Assembly (NCBI GenBank): GCA_934479825.1
Contig: CAKSOW010000009.1
Coordinates: 1-64,000, forward strand
DNA: 64,000 nucleotides
Reading direction: 5' to 3'
Origin: an uncultured Eubacteriales bacterium
Lineage (GTDB): Bacteria; Bacillota; Clostridia; Oscillospirales; CAG-382
This document shows positions 42,709 through 51,955 of this stretch, one piece after another. Below the pieces are notes generated by a model, which was given only the letters and a program-made list of their open reading frames with translations, had not been told where the DNA came from and did not search any database. A program made the position numbers and the translations under genes. Numbering within the stretch: position 1 is the first letter of the stretch; every line of letters starts with the position of its first letter.

Positions 42709-42745
42709 GTGTAGCTGTATTTACAGCTGTTTTTCGCTTTTGGCG

Positions 42746-43678
42746 TTATGCAGCAGCATCTTCGCCGTCGGTGTTGTCCGCTTCAACCGTTTCATCTGCG
42801 TTATCTGCATTGTCTGCGGCGTCATCAGCCGTATTGGTATCGGCGTCGGCATTGTCAGTGTTTTCATCCGCATTGTCAGCCGTGCCATCGGTCGTATCCG
42901 TGTTCGATTCTTCCTCCTTGGCGGCCTGTTCTTCATAGTATTCGGTCAATGTGGTTTCTTTGAGCGTCCAGCTGGATGCGTCGTTGAAATCAACCGTACC
43001 GTCCTCTTTCGGAACAACGGTGTATGCCATTGAAACGATAACCTTGTCCGCAACTGCGTCAAGCGGCGACCAATCTTCGATGCTGTTGCCGGTAAGGGTA
43101 AGTCTTACAAGCTTGTCGGCGTCAAGGCCGGAAAAACCGGCGACTTCCGTCAGGCCGCAGCTCGAAAACGAACCGTTTTCGATACCGGTCATGCCGGAAA
43201 AAACAGCAGAATCAGTCACGGTAATACCGCTGACTTCGATGTTGCGCACACCGGTGAAGTATTTCAATTCATCCAGTTTGGGAGCCGTTTCGCCCTTATA
43301 GGTGTAAGCCGCAGCTTTGATCAGCTTGGAAAAATCGTAGGAGGAGACATCCTCGCCTGCATCCTGTTTTTCCTTGTATTCTGCATAAGTATCGACAAAT
43401 TCATCGCCGCCGGTGATGACCTGTACCGTTTCGCTTCCGTCATAGGAAACGCCGAGATATTTAACGGCCGCAAGATCGCTTTCTTTTAAGAAAGCAGGCG
43501 CTTTGCCGAGATCCTTCGCAATGGCTGCGGCAAATTTCTGATCTTCAAACAGCGAAGAACGGGAGGTCAGTTCGCCGTAAACGATATACACGATCGCGGC
43601 AAGAACGACCAGAATTGCAACAAGCAGAACAATAAACGTGTTCTTCTGCTTTTTTTGTGAAGTGGATAACTGTGCCAT
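42746..43678 (-). CDS. Membrane-anchored leucine-rich-repeat protein with acidic tail
   Basis: 310 residues from ATG 43678 (GGAGG upstream). One N-terminal transmembrane helix (about 16-36), then leucine-rich-repeat-like units ('IKAAAYTYKGETAPKLDELK', 'FSGLDADKLVRLTLTGNSIE') and a 55-residue C-terminal tail almost entirely of Asp, Asn, Ala, Thr and Glu. The tail is low complexity and strongly acidic. The exposed LRR may mediate binding outside the membrane. Function unknown. Confidence 0.75.
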   Translation of the reverse strand: MAQLSTSQKKQKNTFIVLLVAILVVLAAIVYIVYGELTSRSSLFEDQKFAAAIAKDLGKAPAFLKESDLAAVKYLGVSYDGSETVQVITGGDEFVDTYAEYKEKQDAGEDVSSYDFSKLIKAAAYTYKGETAPKLDELKYFTGVRNIEVSGITVTDSAVFSGMTGIENGSFSSCGLTEVAGFSGLDADKLVRLTLTGNSIEDWSPLDAVADKVIVSMAYTVVPKEDGTVDFNDASSWTLKETTLTEYYEEQAAKEEESNTDTTDGTADNADENTDNADADTNTADDAADNADNADETVEADNTDGEDAAA

Positions 43679-43881
43679 AATGTCCTCCAAAATATGAAAA
43701 TAATCGATGTTTGCGGTGATTCCGCAAAACTACATGTTGTATTATAGCACTCTTTTTACAAAAAAGCAACAGTTTTTTGCAGGATTTTGTGCGTTTTCAT
43801 CGTTATTTTTGAGATTTCCGGAAAAATCCGTTTCCGAAAGCAGAAAAAGTGCCGCAACTGCCCCTGTCACAGAGATACGGA

Positions 43882-43909
43882 AACCGTTTATAACCGTTTA
43901 TAACCGTTT
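43882..43909. repeat. 10-bp tandem repeat at the end of the G1P dehydrogenase gene
   Basis: aaccgtttat repeated two full times plus 8-9 bases of a third copy. It overlaps the last codons (Leu-Lys-Arg-Leu) and stop of the gene on the minus strand. Confidence 0.75.
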
Positions 43910-45073
43910 CAACAGTTCCTCGCACGCACGCTCACAATAGCTTTCGTACAGGCCGCAGTCGCGCAGATAAAACAAAACCGTGTAGCGGTCGCGTAACGTC
44001 AGCGCACGTTTCATGCCGGAAAGCATCGTTTCGCGGTCGGTGACGGTCGGCGGCACATGCATGTCCTTGCAGAATTTTTCCACTTTTTCAAAATACGGCA
44101 TATACCGGCCGGCAAGCTCTTTCAGATGTTCGTCGTTGCTTTCCTCTGACAGCATTTCATAGAGAATCGCCACAAGCCGCGTCGCTTCACAGACTTCTAA
44201 TCCATGCAGATGGGGCTTGTTTCCTTTTTCCACATCGTCAAGCTCCCATGCGTGCGCGATGATATGTTCCGAACCGGAGGCCGGACGGGAATTTCCGGTA
44301 TAGGCCATGCCTAATCCCGTGACTAAAAAGCCTCTCATGATCTTTTCGATGCTGTCGGGGTTCCGGTTTTCCAAGTCATATCCGTTTTTAAGGCAAGCGT
44401 CGGTGGCGGCAAGCACCTCCGAAGCAATCTTATCGCAGAAGTATTCGCCGGTGTAATCACGCGCTAACTCCCAGTCGAGAAGTCCCGTATATTTGCCGAA
44501 CATATCACCAATGCCGGCAAACAGCATGTCGCGCGGCGCGTCTTTTATAATATCAAGGTCGGCAATCAGGTATTTGGGCGTGGTCGCCTGGACGGTAGAC
44601 TTTGTTCCGTCATGTAAGATCGGCGAACCGGCTGAAACATACCCATCCATGGAAGGCGCTGTCGCACACACGGCATACGGCAATCCCAAACGATATGAAA
44701 CGAGCCGGCAACTGTCGTTGATCGTTCCCGATCCGACCGCTAAAACAAGGTCGGGAAGCGGTGAATAGGTGAAAATATCGCTTTTGGCATTTGGGTCGTG
44801 CGCATAAAGAAGTATTTTGCCCAAAGTTTCCGCATTGGGCAAAACGGGATCGCCGTCAATGACATAAAAATGCGAAAGCTTTCCGGCTTGCCGCAAAATC
44901 TCACACACACGTTTACCGCACACCGCATAGGTGTTTGTATCGGCCACTACATAGATACGGCGGTAATCCTGCAAAACCTCTGGCAGTTTTTCCAAAGCCC
45001 TGCGGGAAATCTCCGCTTTTTCAAACGGCGCTCTGTGAACGCCGCGTTCACAGGTACAGGCAAATTCGATCAT
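43898..45073 (-). CDS. sn-glycerol-1-phosphate dehydrogenase (AraM/EgsA type)
   Basis: 391 residues. Fe/Zn-dependent alcohol dehydrogenase-like fold: 'VLAVGSGTINDSCRLVSYRL' (NAD-binding GGG-like turn), 'ATAPSMDGYVSAGSPI' and metal-binding His in 'SGSEHIIAHAWE' and 'HLHGLEVC'. These match AraM/EgsA, which reduce dihydroxyacetone phosphate to sn-glycerol-1-phosphate, the enantiomer typical of archaeal lipids but present in some Firmicutes. GGGGAG precedes the ATG. Enantiomer specificity is inferred. Confidence 0.82.
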   Translation of the reverse strand: MIEFACTCERGVHRAPFEKAEISRRALEKLPEVLQDYRRIYVVADTNTYAVCGKRVCEILRQAGKLSHFYVIDGDPVLPNAETLGKILLYAHDPNAKSDIFTYSPLPDLVLAVGSGTINDSCRLVSYRLGLPYAVCATAPSMDGYVSAGSPILHDGTKSTVQATTPKYLIADLDIIKDAPRDMLFAGIGDMFGKYTGLLDWELARDYTGEYFCDKIASEVLAATDACLKNGYDLENRNPDSIEKIMRGFLVTGLGMAYTGNSRPASGSEHIIAHAWELDDVEKGNKPHLHGLEVCEATRLVAILYEMLSEESNDEHLKELAGRYMPYFEKVEKFCKDMHVPPTVTDRETMLSGMKRALTLRDRYTVLFYLRDCGLYESYCERACEELLKRL

Positions 45074-45177
45074 GCTGTTCTCTCCCCTTTGTTTTTTCTG
45101 TCAACAGTATAACACCGCCTAACGCCGATTTCAAGCATTTTCACACTTTTTTACAAAAAAGCGTGCTTTTTCGAGTA

Positions 45178-45206
45178 TTGACATCCCGGCGCGGAAATGC
45201 TATAAT
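45178..45206 (+). promoter_or_regulatory. ligA promoter
   Basis: TTGACA (45178-45183), 17 bp, TATAAT (45201-45206): perfect consensus, 59 bp before the ligA ATG. Confidence 0.85.
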
Positions 45207-45211
45207 CAAAC

Positions 45212-45230
45212 TATCCTTATTATAAGGATA
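45212..45230 (+). promoter_or_regulatory. Inverted repeat at the ligA transcription start
   Basis: tatcctta and taaggata, three bases apart, placed at about +1 to +18 of the predicted transcript. It could be an operator or a 5' mRNA stem. Confidence 0.5.
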
Positions 45231-45265
45231 CGAACGGTATTCCCGTCCGGAAAGGACAGAAAAAC

Positions 45266-47299
45266 ATGAATTCTACGTCTGTAAAAAATCTCACCCCGGA
45301 AGAAGCAGAAAAAGAAATCCGGTCATTAAGCGAGCAGATCCTGTACCACCGTGAAAAATACTATCTGAACGACGCACCGGAAATTTCCGACGCTGATTTC
45401 GATAAACTTCTTGTGCGCTTAAACGAACTGGAAAATGCTTTTCCGGCTCTTCGCAAGCCGGACTCTCCGTCGCTTCGCGTCGGCGGTTATGTCGCGGAAA
45501 AATTTGAAAAAGTCACGCATGTCGTTCCCTTAAAAAGCTTAAACGACGTTTTTTCATTTGAAGAACTTGACGCTTACCTGCAAAAGACCAATGAAACACT
45601 CGGAACGCAGGCACCCTATGTCGTGGAGTACAAGATCGACGGTCTGTCGGTGGCGCTTGAATACCGTGACGGCGTTTTTGTGCGCGGAGCCACACGCGGC
45701 GACGGTACGGTCGGCGAGGATATCACGCACAACCTGCGCACCGTGCACGGCATACCTCTGACGCTTGCCGAAAAAATTCCATATCTTTGCGTGCGCGGCG
45801 AGGTTTATATGCCCAAAAGCGCCTTTGCCGCCTTAAACCGCAAGCGCGACGAGAACGGCGAGCCGCCGTTTGCCAATCCGCGCAATGCGGCGGCAGGCTC
45901 TGTCAGACAGCTTGACAGCCGCATTGCCGCGTCACGGGGACTCTCCATCTTCGTCTTTAACATTCAATCTTCCGAGGGCGCTCCGGCGCTTTCGTCACAT
46001 GCCGAAAGCCTGGACTATTTAATAAAGCAGGGCTTTTCGGTTTCGCCGTCATACCGGAGATTTACCGATTTCAAAGACATTCACGACGAAATTTCCCGTT
46101 TCGGGAACGAGCGTCCGTCGCTCTCCTTTGATATCGACGGCGCCGTCGTCAAGCTTGACTGCTTTGCAGACCGCGAAAAGGTCGGCGAACTGCCGCACGC
46201 GCCCAAATGGGCGGCGGCGTTCAAATATCCGCCGGACGAGAAAAAAACCAAGCTTATCGGTATAGAAGTTGCGGTCGGACGGACGGGCGTACTCACACCG
46301 TTTGCCGTGTTGGAACCGGTAAATCTTGCCGGAAGCACCGTCAGCCGCGCGACTTTGCACAATGCCGATTATATTGCCGGAAAAGATATCCGTGCCGGAG
46401 ATTATGTATATGTACACAAGGCCGGCGACATCATCCCCGAAGTCGAAAAAGTTTCGTTTGACGACCGCACAGAGGCTTGTGTTCCGTTTGTCATGCCGAA
46501 GGTATGTCCGAGCTGCGGCGAAGCGGTTGTCCGCGAAGAAGGCGAAGCGGCTTATCGTTGCGTCAATGCGGAATGTCCGGCACAGTTAGCGCGTTCGCTG
46601 GAACATTTCGTTTCGCGCGACGCGATGGATATTGACGGCTGCGGCGAAGCGCAGATTGCCCAGCTTATTGAGCAAGGCTTGGTTCACAGCGCGGCAGATC
46701 TGTATGCCTTGACCGAAGAACAGTTGATAACCTTAGACCGTATGGGCAAAAAGTCGGCGGAAAATCTGTTAGCCGGGATCGAGGCGTCCAAAACGCGAGG
46801 ATTTGCCAGATTATTATATGCGCTCGGCATCCGTCATGTCGGAAAACAGACAGCGGCCGCCCTTGCCGATCGGTTTGAAACGCTGGACACGTTACTTTCC
46901 GCGTCGGGCGACGCGGAAACGCTGACGGAAATTCCGGATGTCGGCGGTGTGATTGCCGAAAGTATCCGCGATTATTTCAGCCGTCCCGGCTCGGTGCATT
47001 TATGTAACCGGCTGAAAGAAGCCGGCGTTGACACGACGGTCAAGAGAACCATAAGCGGCGACAGCCTGTCCGGGCTTACGTTTGTTATTACCGGCACGCT
47101 TGCCGGAATGAAACGCGATGAAGCGGCCGCGCTCATCGCAGCCAACGGTGGCAAGGTCTCCTCATCGGTTTCCGCCAAAACAAGCTATCTCTTATGCGGC
47201 AGTGACGCCGGCAGCAAACTTGCCAAAGCAGAAAAACTCGGTGTGCCGGTCATCGGCGAGGAAGAACTCCGGGCGCTGATTGCAAAAACGTCCGAATAA
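45266..47299 (+). CDS. ligA: NAD+-dependent DNA ligase
   Basis: 677 residues, normal length. Lys123 in 'EYKIDGLSVALEY' is the adenylated lysine; OB-fold, four-cysteine zinc finger ('CPSCGEAVV' and 'CVNAECPAQ'), helix-hairpin-helix region, and C-terminal BRCT ('LTFVITGTLAGMKRDEAAAL'). It seals nicks in replication and repair. AAAGGA precedes the ATG. Confidence 0.97.
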   Translation: MNSTSVKNLTPEEAEKEIRSLSEQILYHREKYYLNDAPEISDADFDKLLVRLNELENAFPALRKPDSPSLRVGGYVAEKFEKVTHVVPLKSLNDVFSFEELDAYLQKTNETLGTQAPYVVEYKIDGLSVALEYRDGVFVRGATRGDGTVGEDITHNLRTVHGIPLTLAEKIPYLCVRGEVYMPKSAFAALNRKRDENGEPPFANPRNAAAGSVRQLDSRIAASRGLSIFVFNIQSSEGAPALSSHAESLDYLIKQGFSVSPSYRRFTDFKDIHDEISRFGNERPSLSFDIDGAVVKLDCFADREKVGELPHAPKWAAAFKYPPDEKKTKLIGIEVAVGRTGVLTPFAVLEPVNLAGSTVSRATLHNADYIAGKDIRAGDYVYVHKAGDIIPEVEKVSFDDRTEACVPFVMPKVCPSCGEAVVREEGEAAYRCVNAECPAQLARSLEHFVSRDAMDIDGCGEAQIAQLIEQGLVHSAADLYALTEEQLITLDRMGKKSAENLLAGIEASKTRGFARLLYALGIRHVGKQTAAALADRFETLDTLLSASGDAETLTEIPDVGGVIAESIRDYFSRPGSVHLCNRLKEAGVDTTVKRTISGDSLSGLTFVITGTLAGMKRDEAAALIAANGGKVSSSVSAKTSYLLCGSDAGSKLAKAEKLGVPVIGEEELRALIAKTSE

Positions 47300-47495
47300 G
47301 CCGAAATAGAGACGAAAACAAACATTTTCTTTTGGGTGTTTACAAAAAAAGAGATAGTTTGAAATTGATTTGTAACCCAAAAATTTTACGGTTCTATTAT
47401 AATATATTTTGATTGCGAGAGTATAACTTACGCGGTTTGTGAATGATTTAACAAAAATGACATTCCGACGGCGTTTCAGAAAGGATAAGAGTATT

Positions 47496-48563
47496 ATGAA
47501 CAAGACATTTAAAAGAATCGGTGTACTGACTTCGGGCGGCGACGCGCCCGGCATGAATGCCGCCATCCGTGCGGTGGTCAGAAGCGCCTCCTATAAAGGC
47601 ATTGAAGTCATGGGTATTTATTGCGGTTACAAGGGACTTCTTGAAAACGACATGAAGCTTTTAACGCCGCGCGATGTTTCCAATATCATCAACCACGGCG
47701 GCACAATGTTATATTCGGATCGCTGCGACAAATTCAAGACTCCCGAAGGAATTGCCCTTGCTGTTGAAAACTGCCGCAAGAACGGCATTGACGGTATTGT
47801 CACCATCGGCGGCGACGGCACGTTCCGCGGCGCGACCGATCTGTCCCGTGCGGGTATTCCGTGTATCGGCATTCCCGGCACGATTGATGACGATATTTCA
47901 GCAACGGAATACACCATCGGTTATGATACGGCCAAGAACACGGTTATCGAAATGGTAGACCGTCTGCGTGACACTTGCGAAAGCCATGCAAGATGCAATG
48001 TTGTTGAGGTTATGGGACGCAACGCCGGTTATATCGCGCTTGACTGCGGTATTGCAGTCGGTGCGGTCGGTATTGCTATCCGTGAAATTCCGTTTGACAG
48101 AGCTGATTTGATTAACCGTATAAGCACGCTTTCCAAAGAAGGCAAGAGAAACTTTATCGTCATCGCGTCCGAAGGGCTTGGTGCGACACACACGGAGGAG
48201 CTTGCCACGGAAATTCAAGCGTCTACCGGTATTGAAACGCGTTTTGCCCGCCTTGCGCATGTACAGCGCGGCGGTTCGCCGACCTGCATAGATCGCGTTG
48301 TTGCGACCATGATGGGCGACAGAGCGGTAGATTTACTGCTTGACGGCAAATACAATCTTGTTGTCTGCTACAATCAGGCAAAGATCTGTGAAGTGGAAAT
48401 GGAATATGCTTTTGAGCTTGACCGCATTGTCAAGGGCAAGGCAACCGAAGAAGAAATTGCGGCGTTAGAACCGTCGGTACGTGAAAAGATGCTTGCCGAA
48501 GCCAAAGAGCTTCATGACGGCATGCAGAAGATGTACGATGTTGCCAAGATCATGGCGCGCTAA
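47496..48563 (+). CDS. pfkA: 6-phosphofructokinase
   Basis: 355 residues from ATG 47496 (AAAGGA upstream). 'VLTSGGDAPGMNAAIRAVVR', 'TIGGDGTFRGATDL' and 'GIPGTIDDDISATEYTIGYD' are the family motifs. Glycine follows Asp in GGDGT and precedes TIDDD, as in ATP-dependent rather than pyrophosphate-dependent enzymes. The usual catalytic TIDND reads TIDDD, so Asn is replaced by Asp. The tail after about residue 320 is longer than in E. coli PfkA. It phosphorylates fructose 6-phosphate in glycolysis. Confidence 0.9.
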   Translation: MNKTFKRIGVLTSGGDAPGMNAAIRAVVRSASYKGIEVMGIYCGYKGLLENDMKLLTPRDVSNIINHGGTMLYSDRCDKFKTPEGIALAVENCRKNGIDGIVTIGGDGTFRGATDLSRAGIPCIGIPGTIDDDISATEYTIGYDTAKNTVIEMVDRLRDTCESHARCNVVEVMGRNAGYIALDCGIAVGAVGIAIREIPFDRADLINRISTLSKEGKRNFIVIASEGLGATHTEELATEIQASTGIETRFARLAHVQRGGSPTCIDRVVATMMGDRAVDLLLDGKYNLVVCYNQAKICEVEMEYAFELDRIVKGKATEEEIAALEPSVREKMLAEAKELHDGMQKMYDVAKIMAR

Positions 48564-48589
48564 GCTGCAAGGGCTATTCGCCCTTAGAC

Positions 48590-49640
48590 CTTGTTCGTTT
48601 TTCTTAAAAGAAAAGTGAACAAAAGAATTTACATTTTTGCCGCCCGACGGTTTGCCGTCGGACGGCTTTTGCTTTTCACGAAAAGCAAGGAAAGAGAACG
48701 TTTTTACGTTCTTTTTCCTTTTAGCAAAAAGAACCAAAAGGGCGTTTTTTCTGTTACTTTTCGCCTCTGCGAAAAGTAACCAAAAGCAGACCAAGGGCCT
48801 CGGCCCTCTGGACTCCCAGAGTACGGTTCAAAATTCCGAGCGGTGGATTTTTGATTAAATTACAAGCTTTGTACCTATCAAGAAATTTTAGCAAAAATCG
48901 TAGTCTTGTGCCATACAGCTCGGAGTATTTTGAACCGGTGCGAAACGCATGCTTTACTGCGTAAGGATTTGTCGGTGTTTTTGAAAAGGCATGCTCCGAT
49001 TTGGGCGGACAGCAGGTTATGTGTGTCATGAAATGGGAGAGTTTGGCGGGAGGTTGTTTTTGAGAGAACAGAAAATTGTTGTTTGGGAAAGCGGAAAGTT
49101 TGGGATGAAAATGCAAAAATTCCGGTTTTCTGCATATATGTAAACCACAGATTTACATCAAACTTTCCAATCACGTACATCAATTTCCCTTTTCCAACGC
49201 AACAAAGATAACGTGCACTTTCCCTTTTAATCGTTCGCTTGCGGCGGCAAGCACGCACTGCAACTTCGATTTTCCACAAAACCCGATTCTGCGTTTTATC
49301 AAAAGTTGCCCTTTTGCACCGGTTCAAAGCCTAAAAAACGTTTTAGACACGCACTGTTTCAAGTTCTATAAAAGGCACGCCTGTGCAGAGCTTTGAACCG
49401 CTCCCCGGGAGTCCAGAGGGTCGAGGCCCTCGGTCTGCTTTTGGTTACTTTTCGCAGAGGCGGAAAGTAACAGAAAAACGTCCTTGGGGTTCTTTTTACA
49501 AAAGTAAAAAGAACCCCAAAAACTCTCTTTTCATTGCTTTTCTTGAAAAGCACAGTACGCCCGATGGTAAAACCATCGGGCGTACAAATTTAAATTCTTT
49601 TCCCCCGCTTTTCTTAAAAGAAAAGCGGGCAAGGTTTTGG
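48590..49640 (+). repeat. Hairpin-rich non-coding element, copy 1
   Basis: Fills most of the 1.1-kb gap after pfkA. Both ends are chains of hairpins, for example gttacttttcgc-ctct-gcgaaaagtaac (48753-48780), agggcc/ggccct (48794-48807), ggggttcttttta/taaaaagaacccc (49486-49517) and gtacgcccgatggt/accatcgggcgtac (49555-49585). The end regions are inverted copies of each other. A 577-bp core (48824-49400) starts cggttcaaaattccgagc and ends gctttgaaccg, and recurs inverted at 53531-54109. Open frames inside are short and interrupted; I see no gene. Confidence 0.8.
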
Positions 49641-49659
49641 AGCAAGTCCCCCTTGCTAT

Positions 49660-50550
49660 TTATTCCAGATTTTGCTCACAGCACTGTATGAGATACTTCC
49701 CGACCTCAGCCATAAAGCGAGACGCTGTCCCATATAACTCCTTCGGCAACGGCGCAAGGAAATTCCCTGCCTCATAGGTAAAATCGCCTACATAGTCAAT
49801 ATCACGCAACGCATCGGTGATTCTGTCCCAATAGCCCATGCCGCCGTAGTACGGAAGCGTGTGCAGGTCGCTCTTTCCGTCCGTGTCGTGGACATGTAAC
49901 GCGCCTAATCTGTCATGCCCCAAGGCACGGATAAATTCTTCCGGTTTCTCATGAACAAGCATGGTGTGTCCCAAGTCAAGGCAAGCGGTAAAACAGCGAT
50001 TGTCGCCAAGCGCGTCCATATACCGGATAAACTCCTCCGGCGTTGAACAGGTCGAATGCCCGATACAGCTATCGCACCGGCCGATCAGCCTCTTGTCCTG
50101 CCACATATTTTCCACAGCCACACGAATACCGTATTCTTCGCAATACGGCTTCAACCGGTTGTAGAATTCAATATTCATTTCAAACAGCTTTTCCGGCACT
50201 CCGTCATTCGCATATGCAAGATGCTGCACCGGGTGTACCACAATATTCTTCACTCCGAGCAGCGATGCGTTTTTCATCGACCGGACAATATCCCCGAAAA
50301 TCTCTTCGTCTCTCTCCGGTTTTCCGACACTCGACGGAAACGGCGCATGCGCCTGATTGAACACAAGCCCCTTATCTTCGGCTTTTTTCCGGAGTTCAGT
50401 AAAAAAGTGTCCGTCTAAATCTTTCGCATAATAGCGGACATTGAAAAAACCGAAATCCAATGCCGTAAAACCTGCTTCCGCCAACATATCCACGGTTTCT
50501 TCCGGCGAAAACTGGTGTAAATAGATAGCAATTGAAGTTGAAAGCAACAT
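49660..50550 (-). CDS. Sugar phosphate isomerase/epimerase-like TIM-barrel protein
   Basis: 296 residues of the xylose-isomerase-like fold: 'IVVHPVQHLAY', 'VENMWQDKR' (metal-binding Glu), 'FTACLDLGHTML' (Asp/His) and 'LGALHVHDTDG' (His, Asp) are the metal ligands of this superfamily. It probably interconverts keto sugars or sugar acids. It is divergent from two beta-helix pectin-type enzymes and likely works on their products. TTGACA-17-TATAAT promoter at 50579-50607. Confidence 0.82.
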   Translation of the reverse strand: MLLSTSIAIYLHQFSPEETVDMLAEAGFTALDFGFFNVRYYAKDLDGHFFTELRKKAEDKGLVFNQAHAPFPSSVGKPERDEEIFGDIVRSMKNASLLGVKNIVVHPVQHLAYANDGVPEKLFEMNIEFYNRLKPYCEEYGIRVAVENMWQDKRLIGRCDSCIGHSTCSTPEEFIRYMDALGDNRCFTACLDLGHTMLVHEKPEEFIRALGHDRLGALHVHDTDGKSDLHTLPYYGGMGYWDRITDALRDIDYVGDFTYEAGNFLAPLPKELYGTASRFMAEVGKYLIQCCEQNLE

Positions 50551-50578
50551 TTATTCTCAACCCTTTCTTTTTTCTTTT

Positions 50579-50607
50579 ATTATAACGGCTCTCATAGCGT
50601 TTGTCAA
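50579..50607 (-). promoter_or_regulatory. Promoter of the sugar isomerase gene
   Basis: Minus strand TTGACA (50607-50602), 17 bp, TATAAT (50584-50579), 29 bp before the ATG. Confidence 0.82.
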
Positions 50608-50636
50608 TACGCGAAAATTTTTCGTTCGCACACTAC

Positions 50637-50665
50637 TTGACTTTCGCTTGCGGCATTGTTACAAT
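50637..50665 (+). promoter_or_regulatory. Promoter of the beta-helix enzyme operon
   Basis: TTGACT (50637-50642), 17 bp, TACAAT (50660-50665), about 48 bp before the GTG start; divergent from the isomerase promoter with 29 bp between the -35 boxes. Confidence 0.75.
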
Positions 50666-50713
50666 AAACAAAAAGAATTCATACCCAAAATCCGAAAAAA
50701 GGAAGTGTTCTCT

Positions 50714-51913
50714 GTGTATACCTACATTCAAGCCGGGACAATGAAAGGCGCAACCGACGCCGAACAGATCCAAAACGCCATAACCGAAGCGAAAAATAAC
50801 GGCACAAACCGTATCGTTATTTCCCGTCATAACGACCGCACCGGCGCGGATATCTGGAACATCGACCGCACGGTTTTTCTGCCGGACGATATTGAACTTC
50901 TTATCGACAACGCGCATCTGCGCCTTGCCGACGGCGTCTTTTGCAACATGTTTGCCAACGAAAACCTTACAAAGGAAATTTCGCGCACATCAGCAGGCGA
51001 ACAGAAAAATATCACGATCCGCGGAATCGGAAACGCTCTATTGGACGGCGGCGTCTACAACGGACTTTCCGAACGGAACAGCGAAAAGGACGGCAGACCG
51101 CACATTTCGGTCAATACCATGCTCCTTTTTTTCAACGTGTCGGGACTTCGCATCGAAAACCTTGCCGTAATCAATCAGCGTTGGTGGGGTATGACCAACA
51201 TTTTCGTCCATGACGCGGTTTTCCGCAATATTCGCTTTGAAGCGGATATCTCGCGCATAGACTCTGACGGGATTCATCATCCGGATGAGATCCCGAAAAC
51301 CTATGACGAAATCTACGTTAAAAACGCGGACGGTCTGGATCTTCGCATCGGCTGTCATGATATCCTTGTCGAAAACATCACCGGTTTTACCGAGGACGAT
51401 ACCGTTGCCCTCACTGCGCTCGGCGGCTTTGAACGCAAGCTTGGTTATATTATTGAGGGAGAAAGCACAGACATTCACGATGTGAAGATCCGAAATATTG
51501 CGTCAGACAGCTATTTCTGTGCCGTCGTGCGGCTTCTCAACGACGAGGGCAACAAATTATACAACATTGATATTGACGGCGTTACACACGTGTATTCCGG
51601 CAAACACCCGGCAAGACCGGATTTTGTCGTGCGTATCGGGGATATGAACTACGCCAAGAAGCACAGCACGCTTGGTGATACGCACCATATTTCCGTGAAA
51701 AATGTCTATTCGCACGGAAAATTTGCCGTCGGTCTGTTCAAAGGATTGGTCGATTCAGAGCTTGACAATATCGTTGTGGCCGACGGCGGCTTGTACGGTT
51801 TCGGCAGTCACGAGGGCGGAAACGCGGTAATCAAAAATGTACGCTTTGGAAAATTTGTCACGCTGTCAGAGGGCGCAAAAGCCATTCATGAAGGCAGCTT
51901 TGCCCAAGAGTGA
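50714..51913 (+). CDS. Cytoplasmic right-handed beta-helix protein (pectin-active type)
   Basis: 399 residues from GTG 50714, with AGGAAG about nine bases upstream; longer starts have no site. Repeating turns such as 'KNITIRGIGNALLDGGVYNG', 'GLRIENLAVINQRWWGMTNI' and 'DILVENITGFTEDDTVALTA' show a parallel beta-helix as in pectate lyases and GH28 enzymes. 'DSDGIHH' and 'TEDDTVAL' occupy the positions of GH28 catalytic Asp motifs. No signal peptide, so the substrate would be an imported oligosaccharide. Exact reaction unknown. Confidence 0.75.
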   Translation: MYTYIQAGTMKGATDAEQIQNAITEAKNNGTNRIVISRHNDRTGADIWNIDRTVFLPDDIELLIDNAHLRLADGVFCNMFANENLTKEISRTSAGEQKNITIRGIGNALLDGGVYNGLSERNSEKDGRPHISVNTMLLFFNVSGLRIENLAVINQRWWGMTNIFVHDAVFRNIRFEADISRIDSDGIHHPDEIPKTYDEIYVKNADGLDLRIGCHDILVENITGFTEDDTVALTALGGFERKLGYIIEGESTDIHDVKIRNIASDSYFCAVVRLLNDEGNKLYNIDIDGVTHVYSGKHPARPDFVVRIGDMNYAKKHSTLGDTHHISVKNVYSHGKFAVGLFKGLVDSELDNIVVADGGLYGFGSHEGGNAVIKNVRFGKFVTLSEGAKAIHEGSFAQE

Positions 51914-51955
51914 TTCTTCAATCCTGTAAAATCCTATAATACAAGGAGAATTCTT

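Noticed and set aside
43882..43909. Possible CRISPR or short repeat array from the 10-bp tandem repeat
   Set aside because: Only about three units with no spacers; a simple tandem repeat.
48878..49327. A 149-codon open frame inside hairpin element copy 1, with a partly matching frame in copy 2 (53784-54065)
   Set aside because: The matching stretch is short ('LRSKARVSHRFK'-like), the frames differ in extent and shift by indels, no ribosome binding site precedes either, and codon use is unlike neighbours. Similarity is explained by DNA-level repeat identity.
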